From Alitiscatomonas aceti (GTDB taxonomy: Bacteria > Bacillota > Clostridia > Lachnospirales > Lachnospiraceae), in the NCBI RefSeq assembly GCF_025567195.1, contig NZ_JAOQJF010000045.1, positions 1 through 18,065 on the forward strand: 18,065 nucleotides of DNA. Direction: 5' to 3'. Of the stretch, positions 1 through 9,266 are shown one piece after another (position 1 is the stretch's first letter; the number at the start of each line of letters is the position of its first letter). The notes beneath the pieces were generated by a model. It had not been told where the DNA came from, ran no database searches, and saw nothing but the letters and a program-made list of their open reading frames with translations. The position numbers were made by a program, and so were the translations under genes.

Positions 1-98
1 ATAATTAAGCGACAGAGATACTACCAATCTCTGGAACAGGCTGCATAGGCAGTGATATCTTTGAGATAAATGTGTCAACCAATATTGACAATATCAAT
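1..98. repeat. Left arm of 98-bp perfect inverted repeat
   Basis: These 98 bases are the exact reverse complement of 17965-18062 (position i pairs with 18063-i). Pairing stops at position 99. Inside the arm is a smaller inverted repeat, TGTCAA at 73-78 and TTGACA at 85-90, separated by 6 bases. The arm supplies the last residue and the stop codon of the SLOG-like gene next to it, so that gene is cut at the junction. Possible readings are the ends of two oppositely oriented copies of one insertion sequence, terminal repeats of a larger element, or an assembly overlap at a repeat node. No transposase is visible. The identity is seen directly; its origin is open. Confidence 0.95.
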
Positions 99-391
99 CA
101 CAGATCTCAACGCTGTCGTAGTATTCGTCAAATGAGTCTGCGTTATTTGCGTATTCAGCTTTCGGGTATGCCAGAACCCAGATGAGTTCGCAATTGTCGT
201 CCCGGATGTCACACTTTGCCCGTCTGACTGTCGATGCCACAATCTGGTCAAACTCGCCGTCCCGTCCGATCAGGAACTCCACATATTCTTTCTCTGTGAT
301 GAGCTTCCTGACCAACGCAGCGACCTTTTCTTCGGTTTCAAAGAAACGGTCAATCTGTCGGTAACCAAAAAGAAAGACACAGTATAAACAT
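94..391 (-). pseudogene. SLOG-like (DUF1273/YpsA-like) protein, frameshifted and 3'-truncated
   Basis: The readable part shows FGYRQID, then GRDGEFD followed by a basic helix, then LAYPKAEY. I recall this layout (G-x-R-x-I start, glycine-rich nucleotide-binding turn, short Y-rich end) from small SLOG/DUF1273-like proteins of Clostridia. SLOG domains bind nucleotides or NAD-type ligands. The frame has no good start: an in-frame stop lies at 391-393, and the best ATG (389-391) is in another frame. Removing one base near 376-378 would join that ATG to the SLOG frame and give a family-like start (M-F-I-L-C-F-L-F-G). A TTG at 313-315 gives a 73-residue version without the first strand. At the other end the protein stops right after ...YYDSVEIC, where the inverted repeat begins. 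It follows mcrC by 25 bases, so it may have been the last gene of the operon. Confidence 0.55.
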
Positions 392-416
392 CAAGCAAGC
401 ACTATCGCCTCGTTTC

Positions 417-1469
417 TTATGAGAAGTGTTCTGTAACTATCGCATTCAGCTGTGCGGCAATCTCCGAGAAATCCCGGTTCAAATCAAGCGTCTTCACGCT
501 GATCTTGTTGCCGCTCATCTGATAGCTGTTGTCCGGCTGGATCGCTTCGTCTGTTGCCGCATAAAGGAGCATGCCGGAAACCTTGTGGGGCTGGTTCCCG
601 AACTCCGTATCCTTGTTCTTGACGTAGGTAAAGATCTGATACAGATTAACCGAATGGAGCGTGTGGACGTCATACTGTGTTTGTGTGGTATGCGTGTAGT
701 ACTTGGCGTCAATGATAAGCACCTCGCTGCCTCTGGTAAGCATGATGTCGCTCTGCATTACCGGCAGCATCGTCCCCACGCCATCATCCAAGGCCCATGG
801 GATCTGAGAGGCCATCGCCCTTACCTGCGGACACTCCTTAGCGTAGTATTCGAGGATGAATTTCTCATACAGACGGTTCATGCGCTGTTCATCCACAAAG
901 GAGGCCAGCTTGTATTCTCCGGAGTCTGTGGTCAGAAGCATCCCTTCCAGAATGAGCTGGCACAGGCTGATAAGCATACGATAGGTATTGTTGTTTCTCT
1001 GGAACCGAATGGCTGACCAACGGATTGTGGTGGGATCAATTGTGTCAACATTCGAGAAGAACAGCATTTCCTTTTTCAGATCGCTCTTGTACTCCTGATC
1101 CACCCTCGTGTGCCGGAGGAGAAGCATAACGGTCGTTTTCAGTATCTGATTCAGGAGATTATTCTCGGAAAGCTCATCATACTCACAGGTCAGTACCCGC
1201 TTTCTGGCAAGCCGGTTCTGAATAGTCCCCAGCATGTCAATCTTGCCACGGGCTACAGCAACATCCTCTTTTCGATTCAAATACTCCCTGTACAGTCCCT
1301 GTTTCAACTGTCTGCTGATGCCCTTCGCCAGAATCGCAGCGAAGAGGTTATGCATGTTCTCGAACTCTTCGGTAGCAACATCCTCATAACCGCCTTGATT
1401 CAGCGTCGTGAAGGCATACGAAAGCATATAGTATATGTTTTTTATGAAGATGCTCTTATCCTTAATCAT
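417..1469 (-). CDS. mcrC: McrC-like nuclease subunit of a McrBC modification-dependent restriction system
   Basis: McrC proteins bind the McrB GTPase ring and carry the DNA-cutting domain. This one starts with IFIKNIYYMLSYAF, typical of McrC, and has a PD-(D/E)xK core with D241 (QSD) and D254-A-K256 (IIDAKYY). Length is 350 residues, normal for the family. I chose the ATG at 1467-1469 because it overlaps the mcrB stop as ATGA and has AAGGTG 7 bases upstream. A start at 1499 would add 10 residues that look unlike the family. The overlap implies translational coupling, which suits subunits of one complex. The gene looks intact and is the last complete gene of the minus-strand operon. Confidence 0.9.
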   Translation of the reverse strand: MIKDKSIFIKNIYYMLSYAFTTLNQGGYEDVATEEFENMHNLFAAILAKGISRQLKQGLYREYLNRKEDVAVARGKIDMLGTIQNRLARKRVLTCEYDELSENNLLNQILKTTVMLLLRHTRVDQEYKSDLKKEMLFFSNVDTIDPTTIRWSAIRFQRNNNTYRMLISLCQLILEGMLLTTDSGEYKLASFVDEQRMNRLYEKFILEYYAKECPQVRAMASQIPWALDDGVGTMLPVMQSDIMLTRGSEVLIIDAKYYTHTTQTQYDVHTLHSVNLYQIFTYVKNKDTEFGNQPHKVSGMLLYAATDEAIQPDNSYQMSGNKISVKTLDLNRDFSEIAAQLNAIVTEHFS

Positions 1470-3862
1470 TGAAACACACCTTGCAGAATGTTCTCCCACC
1501 GCTGGAGCTTATTGGCGTCGTCAAACCAGTATTCACTGAGCATTGGAAGAATGTCGTAGTCAACGATGGAGTGCAGCCACTCCTCGGTACAAACATCTCT
1601 GCCGCAGAAATAGCTATGACCGATGCAGAAACCCTTACCCAGCGACTTATCAAGAGATATTTCACGGTTCAGGTCCTTCACCTTGTTAACGAGTTCGTTC
1701 AGCGTCTCGTTGTTCAGGCCGTTCTGGTAATGGATGAAGCCCTCGGAATCGAAGCCCGGTTCCACCTCAAAGAAGCTGAAGCGACGACGAAGCGCATAGT
1801 CGATCATGGCAAGGCTGCGATCTGCCGTGTTCATCATGCCAATGATATAGAGGTTCTTCGGGACGGAGAATGAGAGCCCGTTATATGCGAGAGTCGCTTT
1901 TGTGCCTCTGTAGTCTTTTTCGATCAGCATCAACAGCTCACCGAAGATTTTACTCATGTTGCCACGGTTGATTTCATCGATGATAAAGAAGAACTCCTTG
2001 TCCGGCTGGTTTGCAGCCTTCTGGCAGAAACGATAGAAAATGCCGTACTTCAGCTCGAATCCATCCTCGACCGGCTTATACCCCATCATGAAGTCTTCAT
2101 AGGAATAGTTCTGATGGAACTGAACGAACTCAATGCGGCTATCATCCTTTTCACCCATCATGGACCACGCCAGACGTCTTGCGGCGAAAGTCTTACCAAC
2201 ACCGGGAGCTCCCTGCAGGATTATGTTCTTCTTATTGCGAAGAACGGCCACAAGGTTTTCATAGCGTTTTTCGGTCATATAGACTTCATCAAGGAAGTCA
2301 CTCTTTGTGTAAGCATCGATGGAGGCTTCCTGTGCTACCGGATTCTCCTCACGGATCATATCGAGGATGAAGTCATATTCTCCTCTGGTGAGTTTGAACA
2401 AGCTGCCCTGCGGATTCTGGAAATACTCCATACGCTCCAGTTCCGGGCATCCTCTCAAGGTCGCATAATCAATCGGTGAAGTCAGACCTTCAATCTTTTC
2501 AAAGAACAGCTTCTCGCCGTCTTGTTCTGCGCTGACACGACCGATAGCAACGATCTGCTTTACCGGATTGGATTCATACCCGATGATCATGTCGCCAGCT
2601 TTCGCCTCAAGGAAATTCTGGAAGATGCGACGCTTGTTGCCGTTCTCATTGTAAAGCGTGTAGGACTGAACCTCACCAACAGCGATGTCCGCAAAGCTCC
2701 AGATCTTCGGATTGGCATTCAACCACCAATAACCACGGTCTTCCTCTCCGGGAGCGGCTTTAACATAAAGTTCGATTTCAGATAATTCAACTTTGTCCAA
2801 CGCTTCAGAAAGCTCATCACGGAGTTTCCAGATATATGAGCCTTGTTCCTCCTTTGTCGCATGGCGGCCCACATAGAGAATAGGCCACCATTTGGAGTTT
2901 TCAGTGTCAACCTCCAAAAGAGGACAGCCCGTTTTATCGGCAATTCGCTTAGCAAGGGTGGATGAACCTGCGTTGTAGAAATTACTCGATTGGCCGTACT
3001 TTACTGATAGTTGTTTGCACGTGGCCTGTCCACCGTAATCTTTCATGCGTTTCATGATTTCGAGACTGGCGGTGGTAAAGACTTCTGAATCATTGAGGAG
3101 TTTTATCCATTCATCAACAGTAATTCCCGGCGAATATGTGGCTGGGAACCATTCAGCTTCTTCTTGAGCGACAGCATCCTTCTGAGAGTAATACCGGCTA
3201 ATGTAGAAACCGACGTCGATGGTCAGCGTCTTCAGTTCAGGGTCGGGATAGCAGGTATCAGTCAACTGCGACTGGAACAGGTTCACCAATTCGATATCCT
3301 CTTTGAGAGCTACGCTGATTTCATCATAGAGCTTCAGGAAGTTCCGGATGTTATCGGCATAAGCACCTTTCTTGAAGCGATAGTCAGATCCCAGCTCGTT
3401 GGCGACCGTTTTTACCTCACCGAATTTGTAGATGTAATACTTATCTGGGTAGCGGAGCCACAGATAGGTACTAATGGCATTCTCATATTGGTAATGCTGC
3501 GCTGCTCCGTTGCCGTACTTCTCCAAGAGAACAGAAGATTGAGTCTTGAAAGCATCCATCCGTTCAAAAACGTCCTTACTCTCGTCAAAAAGGGCGATAA
3601 ACATAGCTCGGACCTCTTCAGGAGCAGCCTTGGCAAATCCAACGATCATACCTTTTGGAAAGTTGTTGTTAGAAGCCAACAGATTAAACGTCTTATCCAA
3701 TGAACGACTCAGCATTTCAGCAAAATCGGTAGCATTCACGTCCCAATTATCCTGAAACCACCTTACGGCCTCCCACTTGTATTTTTCTTCGCCCCATTGC
3801 CTTGAGACGAAGTTCTGCTTGTAGGACACAAGCACATCTTTCAGTTTCGTTATGTCAAACAT
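1466..3862 (-). CDS. mcrB: McrB-like AAA+ GTPase with internal EVE domain
   Basis: This is the motor and DNA-recognition subunit of a modification-dependent restriction enzyme. Residues 1-250 form an uncharacterised N-terminal region with a YLWLRYPDKYYIYK stretch that I remember from other McrB-like proteins. Residues 250-315 look like a winged-helix linker. Residues 376-500 are an EVE domain (YWWLNANPKIWSF near 378-390), a PUA-like fold that reads modified bases such as 5-methyl- or hydroxymethylcytosine. Residues 535-798 are the AAA+ domain: Walker A GAPGVGKT at 551-558, Walker B IIDE at 627-630, the McrB signature NTADRS at 678-683, then LRRRFSF with a likely arginine finger. The start at 3862 has an AGGTGATC ribosome binding site, 18 bases after the hsdR stop. 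All key motifs are present. The EVE assignment predicts modified-base recognition, but which base cannot be read. Confidence 0.92.
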   Translation of the reverse strand: MFDITKLKDVLVSYKQNFVSRQWGEEKYKWEAVRWFQDNWDVNATDFAEMLSRSLDKTFNLLASNNNFPKGMIVGFAKAAPEEVRAMFIALFDESKDVFERMDAFKTQSSVLLEKYGNGAAQHYQYENAISTYLWLRYPDKYYIYKFGEVKTVANELGSDYRFKKGAYADNIRNFLKLYDEISVALKEDIELVNLFQSQLTDTCYPDPELKTLTIDVGFYISRYYSQKDAVAQEEAEWFPATYSPGITVDEWIKLLNDSEVFTTASLEIMKRMKDYGGQATCKQLSVKYGQSSNFYNAGSSTLAKRIADKTGCPLLEVDTENSKWWPILYVGRHATKEEQGSYIWKLRDELSEALDKVELSEIELYVKAAPGEEDRGYWWLNANPKIWSFADIAVGEVQSYTLYNENGNKRRIFQNFLEAKAGDMIIGYESNPVKQIVAIGRVSAEQDGEKLFFEKIEGLTSPIDYATLRGCPELERMEYFQNPQGSLFKLTRGEYDFILDMIREENPVAQEASIDAYTKSDFLDEVYMTEKRYENLVAVLRNKKNIILQGAPGVGKTFAARRLAWSMMGEKDDSRIEFVQFHQNYSYEDFMMGYKPVEDGFELKYGIFYRFCQKAANQPDKEFFFIIDEINRGNMSKIFGELLMLIEKDYRGTKATLAYNGLSFSVPKNLYIIGMMNTADRSLAMIDYALRRRFSFFEVEPGFDSEGFIHYQNGLNNETLNELVNKVKDLNREISLDKSLGKGFCIGHSYFCGRDVCTEEWLHSIVDYDILPMLSEYWFDDANKLQRWENILQGVFQ

Positions 3863-3880
3863 AAGATCACCTCAACCTCT

Positions 3881-6800
3881 TCATTCTTGCGCCCAATCAT
3901 CGGCCAAATTTGCCGCTTGTGTCATTACCAGCTGAATCGCTTGTTCCTGCTTATCCGGCGGATAACCGTATTTCTTTAGAATTCGTCTAACAATTACCAT
4001 CAGCCTTGCTCTAACACTCTCTTTAACCGCCCAATCTATGGTCGCATTCATCCTTACTTTGTCTGCGACTTCACGAGCAATTATTCTTAACTGCTCATCA
4101 CCCAACACTTCAGTTGCGCTATCATTCAAACTAAGGGCATCATAGAAAGCAAGTTCGTCGCTGGACAACCCCATCTCCAAGGAACGCATATCAGCCTTTT
4201 TAAGGTCTTGGGCAATTTTTATAAGCTCATCAATTACTTCTGCAGTCGTAAGTAGATTATTTTGATATTTGTTAATTGCACCATCCAGCATTTCCATGAG
4301 AGTTTTAGATTGTGCTATGTTTCTCTTGGTCCGCACCTTCACTTCATCGTTCAGCAGTTTCTTCAAAAGCTCTAATGCGACATTTTTGTACTGCATGGAT
4401 TTGACTTCCTGCAGAAACTCGTCCGACAGAATGGATATATCTGGTTTGTCTATTCCAGCAGCATCAAAGATATCAACAACTTCGTCAGAAGAAATTGCTG
4501 TGCTTACGATACTTTTTATTACTGAATCATATTGATCTTTACCTTCGTGCCTGTCACCCTCAAACTTGCATAGTCTTGCTTTTACTGCTTGGAAAAAAGC
4601 AATTTCTTCAGCATTTTTCATAGCCTCGTCTGATGGCTTGGAAAGCGCATAAGCCTGTCCCAGCAATGAAACCTCTTTTACAAACCGGGCTTTACCATCT
4701 GGTAGGCCTAAGACATGATTCTCCGCTTGCAAAATGATAGACAACTTTGCTTTTACACTTGCATCAAAGAAACAAGTATAGTCAAACCCATGAAGCATTT
4801 GGCGAACAACTTCAAGTTTTTCTATCATTATCTCTGTTGCCCGAATCTGGTTTTCTGCAGGCATTCCTTTTCCACCGCTTTCAGCATAGAAATTCAATGC
4901 TTGCTTAAGACTCGTGCCAATGCCAATGTAATCAACAATTAAGCCACCCGGTTTGTCTAAAAAGACTCGATTCACCCTTGCTATTGCTTGCATTAAATTG
5001 TGGCCTTTCATAGGCTTGTCGACATACATCGTGTGCAAACAGGGAGCATCAAATCCAGTCAGCCACATATCTCGAACAATTACTATTTTGAGAGGATCAT
5101 TGACATCTTTCATCCTTGCTGCAAGAGCTTTTCTTTGAGATTTTGTGGTATGGTGTTTTTGAATGTTTGGTCCATCGGAACTCGATGAAGTCATTACGAC
5201 TTTGATACATCCTTTATCAAGATCATCATTATGCCATTCCGGTCTCAAAGATATTATGGCGTCGTAAAGTTCAACAGCTATTCGACGGCTCATGGTAACT
5301 ATGATTGCTTTGCCCTCAAACACTTCTTGCCGAGCTTCAAAATGTCTTACAATGTCATTTGCGACATTTTTAATTCTTTCAGGATTGCCGACAATCTTTT
5401 CAAGGGTAGTCCACTTTGCCTTAGCTTCATCTGCGTCAGATAGTGCTTCATCACTTTCAGATGGGGATTCTAATTCTGTATCGAACTGTTCTACAAGAGC
5501 TCTACCTTCTTCAGTTAGATTAACTTTTGCCAGACGACTTTCATAATATATCTTTACCGTAATCTTATCCTCGACGGCCTGTGCAATGTCATAAATATCA
5601 ATATAGTTTCCAAAAACAGCAGGTGTATTAGCATCTTTTGATTCGACCGGAGTACCCGTAAAACCAATATAGGTGGCGTTAGGTAATGCATCATGCATGT
5701 ATTTTGCAAACCCATAAGACACCCTTTGCCCAATTACGTTGTTGTCTTTGTCTTTAATATCATGTAGTTTTGCGTCAAAACCATACTGTGTTCTATGCGC
5801 TTCATCCGCAATCACTACTATATTATGACGGTCAGACAGCATATCAAATTTCGATGTGCCGTCGGTAGGAGAAAACTTCTGTATAGTTGTAAAAATGATT
5901 CCACCAGACGCTACCCGCAGAAGGTCTTTTAATTGTTCTGTGCTTTCGGCTTGTTGAGGTGGTTGACGCAGCAATTCAACATTATCCGCAAAAGTATCGA
6001 ACAACTGATCATCAAGATCGTTACGGTCGGTAATAACGATCACGGTCGGATTGTTCATTGCCTTTACAAGTTTGCCAGTGTAAAAAACCATGGACAATGA
6101 TTTGCCAGATCCTTGTGTGTGCCAAACAACTCCAGCTTTTTTATTTCCGTTCTTATCCGCTGCATGAATTGTACTGGCAACAGCTTTATTAACAGCATAA
6201 TACTGATGATAGGCTGCAATCTTTTTTATTGTTTCAATCCGTATAATTTTCTTTTCGTCGTTTTCAATTTTAGCTTTTTCAAACGCAACAAAATTCAAGA
6301 TGTAATCTATCAGCGTATTGCGATTAAAAAGCCCATTAAGTGTTACTGATAGCTCATCCTCAAAAGGAGAGGCATCTGAAAGCCCATCCTTTGTTTTCCA
6401 CGTGCTAAACCGAGAAAACGGCGCAGTGTATGAACCAACTTTTGCTTCTAATCCGTCAGAGATAACGCATATTTCGTTGTACGAGAATAGTTGTGGGATT
6501 ACTGCTTTGTAGGTTTTGAGCTGTTCATACGCCTTTTTCACTGTTGCATTCAGATCCGCTGCATTCTTAAGCTCAAAGGTCACCAAAGGAAGGCCATTGA
6601 CAAAAAGAATGATGTCTGGCCTTTTGTTAATTCCTTTTTCAATAATTGTAAACTGATTAACTGCAAGGAACTCGTTTTTCCCCGGCGAGTCGGACGGATC
6701 AATCAAGTACGCAAAATCACCAACAACGTCATCTTTTTTTCGGTATTCCACAGGAATTCCATCGGTCAAATAGCGATGAAATTTCTCGTTATCGGTAACT

Positions 6801-7045
6801 TGGTATGTCCCTGCAACTTGATAAAGTGCTTTAAGTGCGGACTCAATGGTTCCATCTGATAGATGAGGATTGATTCTTCTTAATGCACTAAGGCATCGGT
6901 CCCGCAAAATCACGTCAGCGAAACTTTTTCGCTCAAGCGGTGCGGTATCAGGAGTTAAGTCATTTCCAGATACATAAGTATAACCAAGAGCTTGGAGTTC
7001 CTCTATCGCCATTTCTTCGATTTCTGATTCATATAAATAAGCCAT
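3881..7045 (-). CDS. hsdR: Type I restriction enzyme R subunit (HsdR)
   Basis: HsdR is the translocase and nuclease of type I restriction: it pumps DNA past the bound complex and cuts far from the site. The nuclease core is P143-D144 and E158-L-K160 (in FELKNA). The helicase motor has Walker A QGSGKS at 311-316, DEAH at 414-417 and GFTGTP near 461, followed by late helicase motifs (TGFDAP, and QAIARVNR). At 1054 residues it is full length. I start at 7045 (MAYLYESEIEE), where AAGGTAGGTG precedes the ATG and the gap to the hsdMS stop is 7 bases; a start at 7075 would overlap hsdMS and add 10 unrelated residues. The gene is AT-rich (32-37% GC in three 60-base samples) compared with its neighbours, which suggests separate acquisition. 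Confidence 0.95.
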   Translation of the reverse strand: MAYLYESEIEEMAIEELQALGYTYVSGNDLTPDTAPLERKSFADVILRDRCLSALRRINPHLSDGTIESALKALYQVAGTYQVTDNEKFHRYLTDGIPVEYRKKDDVVGDFAYLIDPSDSPGKNEFLAVNQFTIIEKGINKRPDIILFVNGLPLVTFELKNAADLNATVKKAYEQLKTYKAVIPQLFSYNEICVISDGLEAKVGSYTAPFSRFSTWKTKDGLSDASPFEDELSVTLNGLFNRNTLIDYILNFVAFEKAKIENDEKKIIRIETIKKIAAYHQYYAVNKAVASTIHAADKNGNKKAGVVWHTQGSGKSLSMVFYTGKLVKAMNNPTVIVITDRNDLDDQLFDTFADNVELLRQPPQQAESTEQLKDLLRVASGGIIFTTIQKFSPTDGTSKFDMLSDRHNIVVIADEAHRTQYGFDAKLHDIKDKDNNVIGQRVSYGFAKYMHDALPNATYIGFTGTPVESKDANTPAVFGNYIDIYDIAQAVEDKITVKIYYESRLAKVNLTEEGRALVEQFDTELESPSESDEALSDADEAKAKWTTLEKIVGNPERIKNVANDIVRHFEARQEVFEGKAIIVTMSRRIAVELYDAIISLRPEWHNDDLDKGCIKVVMTSSSSDGPNIQKHHTTKSQRKALAARMKDVNDPLKIVIVRDMWLTGFDAPCLHTMYVDKPMKGHNLMQAIARVNRVFLDKPGGLIVDYIGIGTSLKQALNFYAESGGKGMPAENQIRATEIMIEKLEVVRQMLHGFDYTCFFDASVKAKLSIILQAENHVLGLPDGKARFVKEVSLLGQAYALSKPSDEAMKNAEEIAFFQAVKARLCKFEGDRHEGKDQYDSVIKSIVSTAISSDEVVDIFDAAGIDKPDISILSDEFLQEVKSMQYKNVALELLKKLLNDEVKVRTKRNIAQSKTLMEMLDGAINKYQNNLLTTAEVIDELIKIAQDLKKADMRSLEMGLSSDELAFYDALSLNDSATEVLGDEQLRIIAREVADKVRMNATIDWAVKESVRARLMVIVRRILKKYGYPPDKQEQAIQLVMTQAANLADDWAQE

Positions 7046-7052
7046 AATGCAC

Positions 7053-9197
7053 CTACCTTCTGGTGTAGAACTCATTCATACTCGCAGATGCTGCAAGCAA
7101 GGCCTTTTGAATAATCGTTATTCTTTCGCTTTGCTTCATAATCTGTTCCAATAATTCCATTATGTGTTTCTGTGCATCTATATCTGGAAGCTGTATTTCC
7201 AGATCAAGGAACTTGTCAATCGGAGCTGTTCTTCTACGTTCATGGGTTCCAATTGAAATGTTCCAGTAATGCTTCTTCATATAATCGGATTTCAAAACGT
7301 GTCCGACCAATGCAGGGGCAAAGCCGTCTTTAACGTGTAATACTATGTATGCCGGTGAAGTGATTCCCTTGTCGACAACAGTACACTGATCAATTGCTCC
7401 AGCCCATAAAAGATACGGATTGTACACAATATCGTTTCTGAGAACAATTTTATAATCACTTGTATCCTCCGTAGCTACACGTTTGGAAAACCTTTCTCGT
7501 TGAAGGACAAGACCAGCATTTTCGGTACAAGTTAAGATTTCAGGTTCTTCATCATCTCCTAAAACATCTATAGACTCATACAACACATCTGAGAGCTTAT
7601 ACGGGACAAGCGGAGATGCTTCTCCTGAAACCTCACGCTCTATTGATGTGAATAGCGCACTGATATTATCTTGAAGCTGTTTGATCTCTTCTTTCGCAAG
7701 CTGAACGCTATCCACTATTCTTTCTTTCGCTTCGCTTGGATCTTTCAGATCAGAAGAGTCTTCTTTGATTCCAATGTAATCCCCCGGATACAAAGAGCAT
7801 CCTTTTTCAACAATCGTTTCTTTGTTGACAACCTTACAGAAGCCGGGAACATCTTCATAAGTTCCATCACCGTGTATCCAAGAGTGGTATACTCTCGCAA
7901 TCTCTTGAATATTGCTTGGAGACAGTTTGTTATGAGTCCTGTCCACTATGGTAAAGATCCGAGAAGCATCGATAAACAAAGTTTTATTATCTCTCTTGGA
8001 TGAGTTTCTCGAAAGAACCCAAAGGCATACAGGTGCAGGTGTTGTGTAGAATAGTTTTCCCGGCAAGAGAATGATACACTCCGGCAGGGCATCGGCTACT
8101 ATTCCAGAACGAATAGTTGTTTCCGCTTGTGACTCAGAAGCAAGTGATTTTGTGGCAAGCAAAAATCCGGCTTTCCCAGAAGGAGAAAGGTGGCTGATGA
8201 AATGCTGAATCCAAGCGTAGTTTGCATTTTTATCGGGGGGTGTCCCATAGACCCACCTGTAATCATTCGTTAGTAATTCGCTGCTCCAATCCTTATCATT
8301 GAAAGGCGGATTTGCAATTATGAAGTCGGCCTTCAAGTCTTGATGAGCATCGTTCAAAAAGGAACCTTCGTTGTTCCACCTAACATTTGAGCTATCAATT
8401 CCCCTGATAGCAAGATTCATCTTGCACAGACGCCACGTTGTCTGATTGCTTTCCTGTCCATATATAGAAACGACCTTATCAAACAAGTTGTCAAATGCAC
8501 TTCCTTGTTTGCGATAAACATCACTGTGGGCATTAACGAACTTTTCGCTTTGTACGAACATTCCGCCTGAACCACAACAAGGATCAAATACACGACCCTG
8601 ATAAGGTTCCAGTATTTCTACCAATAACTGAACAACGCATGATGGTGTGTAGAATTGACCACCTTTCTTCCCTTCAGCAAGAGCAAACTGGCCAAGGAAG
8701 TATTCATACACTCGCCCAAGGACGTCTTTAGATTTAGAAACAGAATCTCCTAATGCGATAGTACCAATTAAATCAATCAGGCCACCCAAAGACTGCTTAT
8801 CGAGTTTTTCTTTAGCATATTCCTTGGGCAGGACCCCACGCAAACCGGGATTCAGATCTTCGATTGCTTCCATAGCGTCATCCACATCTTTGCCGATGGT
8901 GCCAAGTTTTGCTCTTCCCTGCAAATATGACCATCTGGCTTTTTCTGGAACATAAAACACATTTTCTGCTCTATATTCGTTAGGATCTTCGGGGTCTGCG
9001 CCTTCGTATTCGCCCTCGCCGTTTTTCAATTTCTCATATAGATCATTGAAGCTGTCCGAGATGTATTTTAGAAAAATCAAACCTAGCACAATATGTTTAT
9101 ACTCTGCTGCGTCCATGTTTTTTCTCAGTTTGTTTGCTGCCGTCCAGAGCACCTGCTCCATAGGCTCTTCATGTGCAGCCTTTTTCGCTCTTGCCAT
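7053..9197 (-). CDS. Fused HsdM-HsdS: type I N6-adenine methyltransferase with one C-terminal target-recognition domain
   Basis: Residues 1-150 resemble the HsdM helical N-terminal domain. Residues 150-480 are the methyltransferase: QFYTPS near 181, SAM-binding DPCCGSGG at 205-212 and catalytic NPPF at 296-299. A helical linker (490-520) leads to residues 530-714, which look like half of an HsdS: one target-recognition domain (ending LEIQLPDIDAQ) followed by one helix. No separate hsdS occurs in the window, so specificity must lie here. HsdS normally has two such domains; with one per chain, a dimer would be expected to recognise a symmetric split site. I start at 9197 because AAGGAAGG lies upstream; the ATG at 9227 lacks a ribosome binding site. 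The 69-base gap to the RloC-like gene is one of the longer ones in the operon, so an internal promoter is possible, but I found no clear -35/-10 pair. Confidence 0.9.
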   Translation of the reverse strand: MARAKKAAHEEPMEQVLWTAANKLRKNMDAAEYKHIVLGLIFLKYISDSFNDLYEKLKNGEGEYEGADPEDPNEYRAENVFYVPEKARWSYLQGRAKLGTIGKDVDDAMEAIEDLNPGLRGVLPKEYAKEKLDKQSLGGLIDLIGTIALGDSVSKSKDVLGRVYEYFLGQFALAEGKKGGQFYTPSCVVQLLVEILEPYQGRVFDPCCGSGGMFVQSEKFVNAHSDVYRKQGSAFDNLFDKVVSIYGQESNQTTWRLCKMNLAIRGIDSSNVRWNNEGSFLNDAHQDLKADFIIANPPFNDKDWSSELLTNDYRWVYGTPPDKNANYAWIQHFISHLSPSGKAGFLLATKSLASESQAETTIRSGIVADALPECIILLPGKLFYTTPAPVCLWVLSRNSSKRDNKTLFIDASRIFTIVDRTHNKLSPSNIQEIARVYHSWIHGDGTYEDVPGFCKVVNKETIVEKGCSLYPGDYIGIKEDSSDLKDPSEAKERIVDSVQLAKEEIKQLQDNISALFTSIEREVSGEASPLVPYKLSDVLYESIDVLGDDEEPEILTCTENAGLVLQRERFSKRVATEDTSDYKIVLRNDIVYNPYLLWAGAIDQCTVVDKGITSPAYIVLHVKDGFAPALVGHVLKSDYMKKHYWNISIGTHERRRTAPIDKFLDLEIQLPDIDAQKHIMELLEQIMKQSERITIIQKALLAASASMNEFYTRR

Positions 9198-9266
9198 AAT
9201 ATTGACCTTCCTTTTCTTATTGGCCATAAGGCCGTTCTATATTATTTCAAAGTAAATGTCCCATAA

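Noticed and set aside
426..1016. Plus-strand open frame opposite mcrC
   Set aside because: It is antisense to a clear McrC gene, has no ribosome binding site and looks like no protein family.
1470..1499. Longer mcrC start
   Set aside because: The ATG at 1469 overlaps the mcrB stop as ATGA and has a ribosome binding site; the extra residues do not look like McrC.
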